Shown here: piece by piece, positions 27,367-37,140 of the stretch
Layout: every line of letters starts with the position of its first letter
Position numbering within the stretch: position 1 is the stretch's first letter
Source: Methanorbis furvi
Lineage (GTDB): Archaea; Halobacteriota; Methanomicrobia; Methanomicrobiales; Methanocorpusculaceae
Assembly: GCF_032714615.1 (NCBI RefSeq)
Contig: NZ_JAWDKA010000002.1
Location: forward strand, 62,001 to 126,000
DNA: 64,000 bases
Reading direction: 5' to 3'
Made by a program: the position numbers and the translations under genes
The notes under the pieces: model-generated
Database searches by the model: none
Told to the model about the DNA's origin: nothing
Seen by the model: only the letters and a program-made list of their open reading frames with translations

Positions 27367-28131
27367 TCACTCGCGAACAACCACATCGCATTGAGGCGTG
27401 AACGGACTTTTTCGGATCGAAAGCGACAACAGATACGGATAGTTTGCCGCAAGATACTCCATGTGATCGAGCCAGACAAAGGTCAGCTGCGGATAGACGC
27501 GGTTCACATCACCCGCAAGATGTGCAATATCGGTCTTTGGAAGATCAGCAATATTTCCGCGGCTTGCAAGCTCCTCACCAAGGTGGAAAAGATCCTGTAA
27601 AAGTTTTGAGATACTGTTGTGTTCAAGAAGAACAGGATTTTCAATCAATCTGAGCAGAAACTCATGATGCTTTTCAAGAAGACCGCGGATCTCAATAAGA
27701 TCTGCAGCAGAAGGTGACGCAGTAAACCGGCAGGAGGCAAGCTGCTGCTTTGCCTGGGAAAAGTCCCCGGGCGTCCATGCCTTGTGCACCGCCAGGATGT
27801 TTCGGATCTCCTCTGCGTTGGAATCTGACGCAGTAATCAGTCTGAGCAGCCGCACTCCCATCTCTGAGAAAAAAAGACCGATAACCATCTTCATCTTCTC
27901 CTGTTGCTGCTGTTTTGCCCGCATTGAAAGAAGCCGGTTGATGATGATCGTTACAATCAGAATATTGATCGGCAGAAACCCGAGGCTGTTGAAGATGTAG
28001 GAGAGCGTGTTGCTCTCGCCGTCGTCGCCGAACACGAGAAGTTTTACTATATAGACGATGACGGATATGCAGATAAGCGCAATAATCAGCCGCTGTTCCC
28101 AGGTAAGTTTTACCATGTGTTTAGGATCCAT
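27367..28131 (-). CDS. Hypothetical protein with two N-terminal membrane helices
   Basis: I do not recognise the family. The 254-residue protein has two membrane segments (about 12-33 and 46-67) and then a helical cytoplasmic domain with conserved-looking His and Leu runs. The ATG at 28131 overlaps the stop of the upstream TIM-barrel gene (ATGGATCCTAA), which suggests translational coupling; an alternative start is ATG 28116. Confidence 0.7.
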   Translation of the reverse strand: MDPKHMVKLTWEQRLIIALICISVIVYIVKLLVFGDDGESNTLSYIFNSLGFLPINILIVTIIINRLLSMRAKQQQQEKMKMVIGLFFSEMGVRLLRLITASDSNAEEIRNILAVHKAWTPGDFSQAKQQLASCRFTASPSAADLIEIRGLLEKHHEFLLRLIENPVLLEHNSISKLLQDLFHLGEELASRGNIADLPKTDIAHLAGDVNRVYPQLTFVWLDHMEYLAANYPYLLSLSIRKSPFTPQCDVVVRE

Positions 28132-28843
28132 AACGTTTTGTGAGGATGTCGAGGGTTTCAAGTGCTCCGTCAAAGGACTCAACCTCGATGACCGGAGTCT
28201 TGACATTGTTTTCAGCGACACGTTTCATTACCGCGTCAAAGTCAATGGTTCCTTTACCAACTGACTCATGGCTGTCGCTTTTGCCGTCGTTGTCATGGAG
28301 ATGCACGTGGGCGAAGGAGGACGGGAGGAACCGGTCAAGGTTGCCGCACTCATTTGCATGGCCGACGTCAAGGCAGAAGAGGGCACCGTCAAGCAGGGGG
28401 AGGTCCTTTGGCTCTTTGAGGAAAAAGTAGCCCCAGTTGCCCATGTTTTCAATAAAGTAGGTCACGCCGTACTGAATGGACTCGGCACGAATCTGTGCGA
28501 GGGAGGCGCGAAGGTGCTGTTCGGCAAGTTCATACTCGTACTCCCAGGCAAAGTAGCCGGGATGGACAACAACCGGTGCGTCAACTTCTGCGGCAAGGGC
28601 AAAGGTGTCGGCGATCACCTCGACTGATGCACGGCGGATGGGTTCAAGAACGGATGCAATGTTCACGCCGCGTGAGGGAGCGTGAATGCTGTACCTGAAG
28701 CTGTAGGATTCGAGGAGTTTGGTATCGGTTAACAGATGCGGGCCGTCGCTCATGATCTCGACGTTTTTGGTATAGGGGACAAGTTTGTCGAGGGCTGAGT
28801 GAAGGGACTCTGCATGGAGACAGTGGGTGGATATTGAGTACAT
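28121..28843 (-). CDS. Sugar-phosphate isomerase/epimerase-like TIM barrel protein
   Basis: The 240-residue protein is of the AP endonuclease family 2 / xylose isomerase-like barrel type, with metal-site motifs VVHPGY, ENMG, LDVGHANECG and HVHLHDNDG followed by the GKGTIDF signature. The exact reaction cannot be told from sequence. It is co-oriented with and overlaps the membrane protein downstream. Confidence 0.8.
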   Translation of the reverse strand: MYSISTHCLHAESLHSALDKLVPYTKNVEIMSDGPHLLTDTKLLESYSFRYSIHAPSRGVNIASVLEPIRRASVEVIADTFALAAEVDAPVVVHPGYFAWEYEYELAEQHLRASLAQIRAESIQYGVTYFIENMGNWGYFFLKEPKDLPLLDGALFCLDVGHANECGNLDRFLPSSFAHVHLHDNDGKSDSHESVGKGTIDFDAVMKRVAENNVKTPVIEVESFDGALETLDILTKRYGS

Positions 28844-29246
28844 GTCTATTATAGTAGTAGTGTGCGCTGTGAGAAAAAAATGGCTTTGGCGGTTGTCCGG
28901 TGTTTGAGAAGGTTTGTGATCGTAACTCGCAAATCAACACTCGCAACTCGTATCCTGATAACAGTTTCAAAAAGAGCGGGCTCATGTCCACATTTCGCAA
29001 CGAAATATGACAACAACTCAGTCCTGTTGTTATTTTATCTCACTAAACATCAATACAGCTGAGTAATTGCAGAGGGGAAAAAGTAGGGGCAGTTGGAAAA
29101 ATTATTGATCCTTCTTTTTCCTGGTAGTTAGTTTACGAGTTGCGACTTACGACTCAGGATGAAAATCCTCTGAATGCATGCGGAGCAAAATCCCTCTGTA
29201 ATATTGTGGCGGATTGATAATCCCAAAAACACAACAAGTACTCATA
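28844..29246. other. 403-bp divergent intergenic region with a distant inverted repeat
   Basis: No gene seen. TCGCAACTCG (28941-28950) and CGAGTTGCGA (29136-29145) are exact complements about 185 bp apart, and related ACTCGCAA, TCCTGA and CAGGAT motifs flank them. It may be a further small repeat element or a divergent regulatory region. Confidence 0.5.
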
Positions 29247-29816
29247 ATGGCAGACGTAGTTTTAATCTCAGGAAGTCCGCGTGCAGACAGCAACACGGAG
29301 TTTTTGCTGAATGTATGCAAAGAGGAGCTGGAAGCGGCAGGCCTCACCGCAAAAATTCTCTCGCTCCGCGGAAATCCGATTCAGTCCTGCATCGCTTGCG
29401 GTCAGTGTGCAAAGCTTGGCAAATGTTCCTTGCAGGACGGTTTAAACGAGATGCTCCCTGATATTCGCGAAGCTGACGGTTTTATTGTCGGTGCTCCGGT
29501 CTACTTTGGAACCGCACGCGGGGATGTGATGAATCTCCTGCAGCGCGTTGCGATGGTTGCCCGGGTAAATGGCAACTGGCTGTCTCGAAAAGTCGGCGGC
29601 CCGGTTGTTGTCGCACGCCGCGGCGGTCACTCGGCAACATTACAGGAGATGCTGATGATGTTTTTCATCTCTGATATGATTGTTCCGGGTTCGAGCTACT
29701 GGAATATTGCATTCGGCCATGCAGCAGGAACGGTTGCTGACGACGCAGAAGGCATCGCAACGATGCGGAAATTTGCGCAGAACACAGCGTATCTGATTGT
29801 ACAGATGCGCAAATAA
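29247..29816 (+). CDS. Iron-sulfur flavoprotein (NADPH-dependent FMN reductase fold)
   Basis: The 189-residue protein begins MADVVLISGSPRADSNTE, an FMN-phosphate-binding start, and has the compact cysteine cluster C-x2-C-x2-C-x5-C (CIACGQCAKLGKC) found in archaeal iron-sulfur flavoproteins, which shuttle electrons between ferredoxin and other acceptors. APVYFGTARGD is the flavin-binding loop. The start is ATG 29247; the longer frame begins inside an uncharacteristic leader. Confidence 0.87.
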   Translation: MADVVLISGSPRADSNTEFLLNVCKEELEAAGLTAKILSLRGNPIQSCIACGQCAKLGKCSLQDGLNEMLPDIREADGFIVGAPVYFGTARGDVMNLLQRVAMVARVNGNWLSRKVGGPVVVARRGGHSATLQEMLMMFFISDMIVPGSSYWNIAFGHAAGTVADDAEGIATMRKFAQNTAYLIVQMRK

Positions 29817-29826
29817 TTTTTTTTTT
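29817..29826 (+). terminator. Ten-T terminator after the flavoprotein gene
   Basis: The T run follows the TAA stop directly and precedes the family-A palindrome. Confidence 0.6.
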
Positions 29827-29844
29827 GCTGTTTGAGTTCGACAG

Positions 29845-29993
29845 CCCACGGAAAAACGGAACACACGGAAAAACATCACGGAGCAGACGTGAACATCACA
29901 GAAATATTATTTCAAATGTGAATTCCGTGATGTTCACGTCTGCTCCGTGATGTTTTTCCGTGAAATTTCCGTGTGGTCTGTGTGTTCCGTGGG
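29845..29993. repeat. Palindromic repeat family A, copy 3
   Basis: A 149-bp palindrome from CCCACGG to CCGTGGG between two convergent genes, with full-length arms, a short AT-rich loop and no 29-bp module. Confidence 0.85.
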
Positions 29994-30068
29994 CTGAAAT
30001 ACGATAACTGACGAACATTACCAAAAAAAAGTATTCGAGGGGAAATCCCCAATAAAATCATGCAAACA

Positions 30069-30734
30069 TTAGATCTTTGAAATTAAATCGCGCAGGACAG
30101 CCTCGGGATCCTTCGCCTTCACCACGCTCGACGCAAGGAGCACACCGTCCGCTCCAAGAGACAACGCCTTTTTCACGCACTCGCCTGACTGAATACCTGC
30201 CCCGCACAAAACCTTCACCTCAGGATTCACCCGGTGCACCCCTGCAACCGAGCTCTCAATAATCTCAGGATTTGCCGTAGCAACCGAAATGCCTGAACCG
30301 ATCAGCTCCGGAGGCTCGATTGCAACATACGTCGGCGCAAACGCTGCCGCTGCCGCCGACACCGCCGCATTATTCGTGCAGACCACCGACTCCAGATGAT
30401 GAAACTTTGCCGCAGCAACCGTTGCCTCAATATCAGCAATCGTTAACCTGCGCTCCGAATGATTAATCAGCGACCCGACACAACCTGCCGCACGAACCGT
30501 AAACGCAGGAACACGTCCCGTAAACGCACCCTCAACAGGATCAATATGCTGGGCATACACCGGAATCTCATAATGCTTACAGAACGGATGAAGCTCCGTA
30601 AACTGCGGCGCAACCCCGATCGTCACTCCCGACTCCTGCATCACAAGCTCTGCCGCAGTCCCTATCTGACCGGCATTATTTCCCGCACCCTCGCGGTACG
30701 ACTTAAAATTAATAAGAATAAGTGGAGATGCCAT
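30069..30734 (-). CDS. tpiA: Triosephosphate isomerase (archaeal type)
   Basis: It interconverts dihydroxyacetone phosphate and glyceraldehyde 3-phosphate. The 221 residues fit the short archaeal form. NFKSY carries the catalytic Lys (about 11), NHSERR the catalytic His (about 92), and [11 protein letters not shown] the catalytic Glu with the flexible lid. It follows the MBF1 gene by 14 bp in the same operon, a linkage of metabolism with transcription. Confidence 0.95.
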   Translation of the reverse strand: MASPLILINFKSYREGAGNNAGQIGTAAELVMQESGVTIGVAPQFTELHPFCKHYEIPVYAQHIDPVEGAFTGRVPAFTVRAAGCVGSLINHSERRLTIADIEATVAAAKFHHLESVVCTNNAAVSAAAAAFAPTYVAIEPPELIGSGISVATANPEIIESSVAGVHRVNPEVKVLCGAGIQSGECVKKALSLGADGVLLASSVVKAKDPEAVLRDLISKI

Positions 30735-30748
30735 TTGAAACAGTCCGC

Positions 30749-31264
30749 TTATTTCTTCTTAACCTGCAGCACATCGCCCAGCGTCGTTGCAGGAACACCG
30801 CCCTGCTGAAGCGCGTCTGCATCACTGCCTGAATCAAGAAGCTGGATACCAAGTTCATTCTCAAGCTTGGTACGCTCCGCCTCGGTCGGCGCACGGTCTC
30901 CGCGCTCAAGCTTCTTGATATCGCCCTCCTGCATTTTCAGAATAAAAGCGAGATCCTTCTGGGAATACCCCTTGTCCTGACGTGCCGCAGTGATCCGCTT
31001 TGCGAAATCCTCCACCACATCCCCTTCAATATAATCAAACATATCACGTTTGCGACTGGGTGACGGAGCGGAACCGGCGGCCGCAGGTTTCCTCGTCAGC
31101 GTCGGTCTCCCGTATCCGGCGCCTGCAGGCTTTGGTGCCTGGACCTCTGTGCCAAGCTTGGCACATTTATCGCAAACCTTCATTGGTTTGGCACCCTCAA
31201 TCTGCACCAGTCTGCCCTTCTTGGTGAGAGGTGCACCACATAACTCACAGTATTCTGTTTGCAT
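30749..31264 (-). CDS. Archaeal multiprotein bridging factor 1 (MBF1)
   Basis: The 171-residue protein has an N-terminal zinc ribbon (CELCGAP and CDKCAKLG), a linker, and a C-terminal Cro-like helix-turn-helix ([25 protein letters not shown]). In eukaryotes MBF1 joins activators to TBP; the archaeal protein is linked to translation and stress. It opens an operon with tpiA. Confidence 0.93.
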   Translation of the reverse strand: MQTEYCELCGAPLTKKGRLVQIEGAKPMKVCDKCAKLGTEVQAPKPAGAGYGRPTLTRKPAAAGSAPSPSRKRDMFDYIEGDVVEDFAKRITAARQDKGYSQKDLAFILKMQEGDIKKLERGDRAPTEAERTKLENELGIQLLDSGSDADALQQGGVPATTLGDVLQVKKK

Positions 31265-31381
31265 GATAAATTCGCCGTTATCTATTTTTTATTTCTAACA
31301 CATTAACAATTCGGATACCGATACATTTCAGAGAGGAAAAAAACCAAAAAAACCAAAAAAATTTGGTGGTGCACTTTGCGT

Positions 31382-31402
31382 CCTGTCTCTCACAAAGACA
31401 GG
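31382..31402 (+). promoter_or_regulatory. Hairpin holding the leader-ORF ribosome site
   Basis: CCTGTCT (31382-31388) pairs with AGACAGG (31396-31402). The right arm overlaps the AGGTGATC ribosome site of the leader ORF, so folding would hide it. Confidence 0.45.
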
Positions 31403-31408
31403 TGATCC

Positions 31409-31606
31409 ATGGTTATTTCAATAGAAGTTCTGTGGTTACTCCAAGCGAGACAACCCGTCTCAAAATCACACCAGAGAACCACTATTATCCGATTATTTCA
31501 ACAGATTTATCTGGATATTTTCCCTGTTTCCCTACCATCTTCCAAAGCTATTTCAACACACACGCACATATCTATAAGGATTAACGTCTTAGGCCATTTG
31601 CGTTAA
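31409..31606 (+). CDS. Possible leader ORF of the ilv operon (65 codons)
   Basis: AGGTGATCC, a strong match to the 16S anti-SD, ends directly before ATG 31409. The product starts MVISIEVLWLL and about 35% of its 65 residues are Ile, Val or Leu. Its stop falls inside the right arm of the 31580-31607 dyad, about 50 nt before ilvB. Codon use is unlike that of neighbouring genes (frequent AGA, CTA, TTA), so it may be a regulatory leader or chance. Leader-peptide attenuation is not established in archaea. Confidence 0.3.
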   Translation: MVISIEVLWLLQARQPVSKSHQRTTIIRLFQQIYLDIFPVSLPSSKAISTHTHISIRINVLGHLR

Positions 31607-31607
31607 T
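31567..31607 (+). promoter_or_regulatory. TATA-like box and dyad in front of ilvB
   Basis: CATATCTATAAGG (about 31567-31579) resembles a TATA element, and ATTAACG (31580-31586) with CGTTAAT (31601-31607) forms a perfect 7-bp dyad across the expected start site. If this is the promoter, the leader ORF upstream would not be in the ilv mRNA. Confidence 0.45.
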
Positions 31608-31615
31608 GGAAAGAT

Positions 31616-31642
31616 TAGTCCGGGACGGTACCCGGAACTAAA
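31616..31642 (+). promoter_or_regulatory. Hairpin directly before ilvB
   Basis: TAGTCCGGG pairs with CCCGGAACTA around a 6-nt loop with a single bulged base. It lies immediately upstream of the candidate GTG (31645) and ATG (31657) starts. Confidence 0.45.
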
Positions 31643-31656
31643 CAGTGGAAAAGAAC

Positions 31657-33318
31657 ATGTTACTAACTGGTGCAGAGATCATCGCAGAAGTTCTCATCGA
31701 ACAGGGAGCCACCACCATCTTCGGATACCCCGGAGGAGCGGTTCTCAACATCTACGATGCCCTCTACGAATACCGTGACAAAATCCGTCACATCATGACA
31801 GCCCACGAGGAGGGAGCCTCTCACGCGGCTGACGGATACGCACGTTCAACCGGCAAAACCGGCGTCGTACTTGCAACATCCGGGCCCGGAGCAACCAACC
31901 TTGTTACAGGAATTGCTACCGCCTACATGGACAGCGTCCCCCTCGTTGCACTAACCGGCAATGTTGGAACCAGTCTCATCGGGCGCGACAGTTTCCAGGA
32001 GGTATATATCGCCGGAATCACCATGCCCATAACCAAACACAACTTCGTTGTGCGGGACGTAACACAGTTGGCAGACGTTCTACGGGATGCATTCAGAATC
32101 GCCCAGACCGGACGGTGTGGTCCGGTTCTCGTTGACATCCCCAAAGACGTCACCGCAGCCAAAACCGAGTTCGAACCGCTTGGTCCGGTGGTAATTCCGC
32201 AGCCTGCCCTGCCGGCAGCAGACGACATCCGTCGCGCAGCAAACGACATCAACCAAGCTGCCCGGCCGATCATCTACTTCGGCGGCGGCGTAGTCAGCAG
32301 CGGCGCTGAAGTCGTCCTCGCCGACCTCATTCATACCGCAAACATTCCCGCATGCCACACAATTATGGGAACCGGCGTCATCGGAGACTCCGATCCCCTG
32401 AACCTCGGCATGGTTGGAATGCACGGCTGCTTTACAACCAACAAAGCCATTGACGAAAGTGACCTCGTGATTGCGATCGGCACACGATTCAGCGACCGCG
32501 TCGCCCTCAACACAACTGCGTTTGCAAAGCATGCAAAGATCATCCACATCGACATCGACCCAAGCGAAATCAGCAAAAACGTGATCGCCCACGCAAGCCT
32601 CATCGGCGACGTCGGCGCAATCCTCGCAGCCATGCTGCCGATGATTGCACCAGCAGAACACACCGAGTGGCGGGAACGGATTACCAAATGGCAGACCGAG
32701 GACTATGTCCCTGAAGACAGCAGCGAAGTTCTTCGTCCGCATCAGATCGTATCAACCATCGCACGACTCGCAGGAGAAGACGCCATCATCGCCACCGACG
32801 TCGGCCAGCATCAGATGTGGGCCGCTCAGTACTGCGAACGCACCCAGCCACGCTCGTTCTTAACCAGCGGCGGACTGGGAACCATGGGATTTGGATACGG
32901 TGCTGCAATCGGCGCAAAAATTGCGAACCCCGACCGCCGTGTGGTCCACATCACCGGCGACGGCAGTTTCCATATGAATCTGAACGAAGCATGTACGGTA
33001 GTGAGCTATGACCTGCCGATCATTACCGTGATCGTCAATAACACCGTTCTCGGCATGGTCAGGCAGTGGCAGACCGTCTTCTACGGCGGCCGCTACTCCA
33101 GCACCTCGCCCGAGCGTAAGACTGACTTCGCCAAAGTTGCCGAAGGCTTCGGACTCTCCGGCGTTTGCGTCAGAACCCCTGCCGAGTTTGAAAAAGCGTT
33201 TACGCAAGCGCTTGCCGACAACAAACCGATCTGGATAGAATGCCTGATTGACAAAGATGAAAAAGTCCTGCCCATGATTCCTGCCGGCGGCACTGTCCGG
33301 GACATGATAACGAAGTGA
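31657..33318 (+). CDS. ilvB: Acetolactate synthase, large (catalytic) subunit
   Basis: It joins pyruvate with pyruvate or 2-oxobutyrate, the first common step to valine, leucine and isoleucine. The 553-residue ThDP enzyme has the catalytic Glu near 51 (AHEEGASHAADGYAR), the FAD/domain linker, and the ThDP-Mg motif GDGSFHMN...VNN in the C-terminal third. Start is ATG 31657; a GTG at 31645 would add four residues. It opens the ilvB-ilvN-ilvC-ilvD operon. Confidence 0.96.
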   Translation: MLLTGAEIIAEVLIEQGATTIFGYPGGAVLNIYDALYEYRDKIRHIMTAHEEGASHAADGYARSTGKTGVVLATSGPGATNLVTGIATAYMDSVPLVALTGNVGTSLIGRDSFQEVYIAGITMPITKHNFVVRDVTQLADVLRDAFRIAQTGRCGPVLVDIPKDVTAAKTEFEPLGPVVIPQPALPAADDIRRAANDINQAARPIIYFGGGVVSSGAEVVLADLIHTANIPACHTIMGTGVIGDSDPLNLGMVGMHGCFTTNKAIDESDLVIAIGTRFSDRVALNTTAFAKHAKIIHIDIDPSEISKNVIAHASLIGDVGAILAAMLPMIAPAEHTEWRERITKWQTEDYVPEDSSEVLRPHQIVSTIARLAGEDAIIATDVGQHQMWAAQYCERTQPRSFLTSGGLGTMGFGYGAAIGAKIANPDRRVVHITGDGSFHMNLNEACTVVSYDLPIITVIVNNTVLGMVRQWQTVFYGGRYSSTSPERKTDFAKVAEGFGLSGVCVRTPAEFEKAFTQALADNKPIWIECLIDKDEKVLPMIPAGGTVRDMITK

Positions 33319-33324
33319 TTGCAG

Positions 33325-34819
<1,495 letters not shown>

Positions 34820-34824
34820 GTGCG

Positions 34825-36489
34825 ATGGAGCTTCGAAGCCATACGGTGACCCGCGGTGTTGAGCGGGCACCGAACCGCTCATTGTTTTACGCAATGGGAT
34901 ATACGGAGGAGGAACTGTCCCGTCCGCTGATCGGTGTGGTCTCTGCGTACAGCGAGATTGTGCCGGGTCACATTCATCTGGACAAAATTGCTGAAGCGGT
35001 GAAGGCCGGTGTCCGCATGGCAGGCGGAACACCTGTTCTGATTCCGTCAATCGGCGTCTGCGATGGTATTGCGATGGGACACTCCGGCATGAAGTACTCG
35101 CTTGCAAGCCGCGAACTGATTGCTGACAGTGTTGAGACGATGACGATGGCGCACTGCTTTGATGGTCTTGTGCTTGTTCCCAACTGCGACAAGATTGTGC
35201 CGGGCATGATTATGGCTGCGGCACGTCTTGACATTCCTGCGGTGATGTGCAGCGGCGGTCCGATGCTTGCGGGTGTTGAAGGCGGGGATGAGATCAGTCT
35301 GTCGAAACTTTTCGAGGCGGTCGGCGCACGCAAAGTGAATGCTATCACGGACGCTGATCTGAACCGGATTGAGCACAATGCATGTCCGGGCTGCGGGTCG
35401 TGTGCAGGGATGTACACGGCGAACAGTATGAACTGTCTTGCTGAGGCGATCGGTATTGCTCTCCCCGGCAATGGTACGATTCCTGCGGTGATGGCTGCAC
35501 GAGTTCAGCTGGCAAAGCATGCGGGTATGCGGGTCATGGAGCTTGTGGAGAAAAATATCACGGCACGAAAAATCCTGACTCCTGCGGCGTTCAAGAATGC
35601 TCTTGCGAGTGATATGGCGCTTGGATGCAGTACGAACAGTGTGCTGCACCTCTTGGCAATTGCTCATGAGGCGAATGTTTCGCTGGACCTTTCGGTTATC
35701 AGTTCCGTGAGTGCGGTAACGCCGAATCTCTGTCATTTGGCTCCGGCAGGACCGACGCATATTCAGGATCTGGATGCTGCGGGCGGTATTCCTGCGGTGA
35801 TGGCTGAGCTTGCGAGAGGCGGGTTTATCGATACGTCGGTTATGACTGCGACCGGCAAGACGCTTGGCGAGAATATTGCCGGAGTCACAAACAGGAATCC
35901 AAACGTTATCCGGCCGATCGAAAATCCGTACAGCAGTACAGGCGGTATTGCGGTTCTCTGGGGCAACATTGCAAAGGAAGGCTGCGTGGTGAAGCGCAGT
36001 GCTGTTGCTGATGAGATGCTTGTTCACAGCGGTCCTGCACGGGTGTTTGATTCAGAGGACTCAGCGATTGCTGCGATTTATGCTGGTACGATTGTGTCTG
36101 GCGATGTGGTTGTTATCCGGTACGAGGGTCCGAAAGGCGGACCCGGTATGCGGGAAATGCTGAATCCGACGTCTGCTCTTGCGGGTATGGGTCTTGACCG
36201 GTCTGTTGCGCTGATTACGGACGGTCGGTTCAGCGGTGCAAGCCGCGGAGCTTCGATCGGTCATGTGTGCCCTGAGGCTGCGGCAGGCGGAGAGATTGGT
36301 CTTGTTGCGGAAGGAGATACGATTCTGATCGATATCCCCTCCGGTAAGATCAATGTTCTTGTGAGCGATGAGGAGTTTGCGAAGCGTCGTCAGGCTCAGG
36401 TAATGCCAAAACCTACGATCACCAGCGGCTGGCTGGCACGGTACGCCCGGGGCGTGGACGGTGCCAATGTCGGTGCGGTGATGAAATAA
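34825..36489 (+). CDS. ilvD: Dihydroxy-acid dehydratase
   Basis: It removes water from dihydroxy acids to give the branched-chain keto acids. The 554-residue iron-sulfur protein has cluster cysteines in [11 protein letters not shown] and [13 protein letters not shown] and the C-terminal [10 protein letters not shown] signature. The ATG at 34825 follows the ilvC stop by five nt with GTGAG before it. Last gene of the operon, ended by a T8 run. Confidence 0.97.
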   Translation: MELRSHTVTRGVERAPNRSLFYAMGYTEEELSRPLIGVVSAYSEIVPGHIHLDKIAEAVKAGVRMAGGTPVLIPSIGVCDGIAMGHSGMKYSLASRELIADSVETMTMAHCFDGLVLVPNCDKIVPGMIMAAARLDIPAVMCSGGPMLAGVEGGDEISLSKLFEAVGARKVNAITDADLNRIEHNACPGCGSCAGMYTANSMNCLAEAIGIALPGNGTIPAVMAARVQLAKHAGMRVMELVEKNITARKILTPAAFKNALASDMALGCSTNSVLHLLAIAHEANVSLDLSVISSVSAVTPNLCHLAPAGPTHIQDLDAAGGIPAVMAELARGGFIDTSVMTATGKTLGENIAGVTNRNPNVIRPIENPYSSTGGIAVLWGNIAKEGCVVKRSAVADEMLVHSGPARVFDSEDSAIAAIYAGTIVSGDVVVIRYEGPKGGPGMREMLNPTSALAGMGLDRSVALITDGRFSGASRGASIGHVCPEAAAGGEIGLVAEGDTILIDIPSGKINVLVSDEEFAKRRQAQVMPKPTITSGWLARYARGVDGANVGAVMK

Positions 36490-36491
36490 TC

Positions 36492-36499
36492 TTTTTTTT
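36492..36499 (+). terminator. Eight-T terminator of the ilv operon
   Basis: Directly behind the ilvD stop codon. Confidence 0.6.
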
Positions 36500-36550
36500 C
36501 ATCGATTGTTGATCCTGTGGTTTGTGATCCGCGGTGTTATTGCAGAGCCG

Positions 36551-37053
36551 CCCACGGGAATTTCACGGAAATGAGTTGTTTTCTGATTTCGTCTATGTTT
36601 TTCACTGAGTTGTGCGTGAGTCAATGATCATGAATCATGAATCATGATCATGAATCATGAATCATGAGTTGATCACTGCTCCAGAGGATGAGTGAGACCG
36701 GTATTTTTTTCTTTTTTTCTTTTCTGAATCAGGAAATTGTGCAGGTTTATATTATATTAGTTCCATAAATAAACAACAAGACAGCGGGAGAGCGTCACTT
36801 CTCGTGCGAGAGGAGGGACGCGGGCGGTCAATCTGATTTTTTGATATGGTGTGATCAATTCATGATTCATGATTCATGACCACCGATATTACTCAAACGA
36901 AACCAAGGAGAAATAAAATCTAATACGTTGAGGCTCACTGCCGCGATAATTCCTAATTATTTTTAAATTCCGTGATATTTTTTCCGTGTGTTCCCGCGAA
37001 ACTGCGAAGCGGTAAGCAGGCCGGAGGCATGTGAATCGTGGGCGACTCAGCGA
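36551..37053. repeat. Palindromic repeat family A, copy 5 (arms split by about 385 bp)
   Basis: The left arm begins CCCACGGGAATTTCACGGAAAT at 36551 (shortened to the first pieces) and the right arm from 36966 to 37053 carries CCGTGATATTTTTTCCGTG, the shared module at 37004-37032 and CGTGGGC. The interior holds the TGAATCATGA repeats, as though an element had been inserted. Confidence 0.6.
36624..36663. repeat. Two tandem copies of a 20-bp unit with a distant inverted copy
   Basis: ATGATCATGAATCATGAATC occurs at 36624-36643 and again at 36644-36663. Its inverted form CATGATTCATGATTCATGA lies at 36861-36879. The two sides flank about 200 bp. Confidence 0.8.
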
Positions 37054-37140
37054 TAATGCCACGGACGACACTGAAAGAAAAATGACCCCGTTCAAAACCA
37101 TGACTTAAGTAGTCAGAAAACCTCATTATACTAGTAAGGC

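Larger units (their letters stand above)
31265..31644. other. 380-bp divergent regulatory region between mbf1 and the ilv operon
   Basis: No standard gene, but dense in signals: two hairpins (31382-31402 and 31447-31461), a possible leader ORF (31409-31606), a TATA-like box, a 7-bp dyad and a third hairpin before ilvB. See the separate entries. Confidence 0.65.
36490..37140. other. 651-bp gene-free region with nested repeats
   Basis: It starts with the ilvD terminator (T8 at 36492-36499), then the left arm of a split family-A palindrome, two 20-bp tandem repeats and their inverted counterpart, a GC-rich hairpin-like block at 36781-36830, and the right arm with the shared module. No gene is convincing. 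Confidence 0.65.

Noticed and set aside
35047-36027. Long open frame (326 codons) on the strand opposite ilvD
   Set aside because: It is fully antisense to a well-conserved gene, has the Arg/His-rich composition typical of shadow frames, and no ribosome site.
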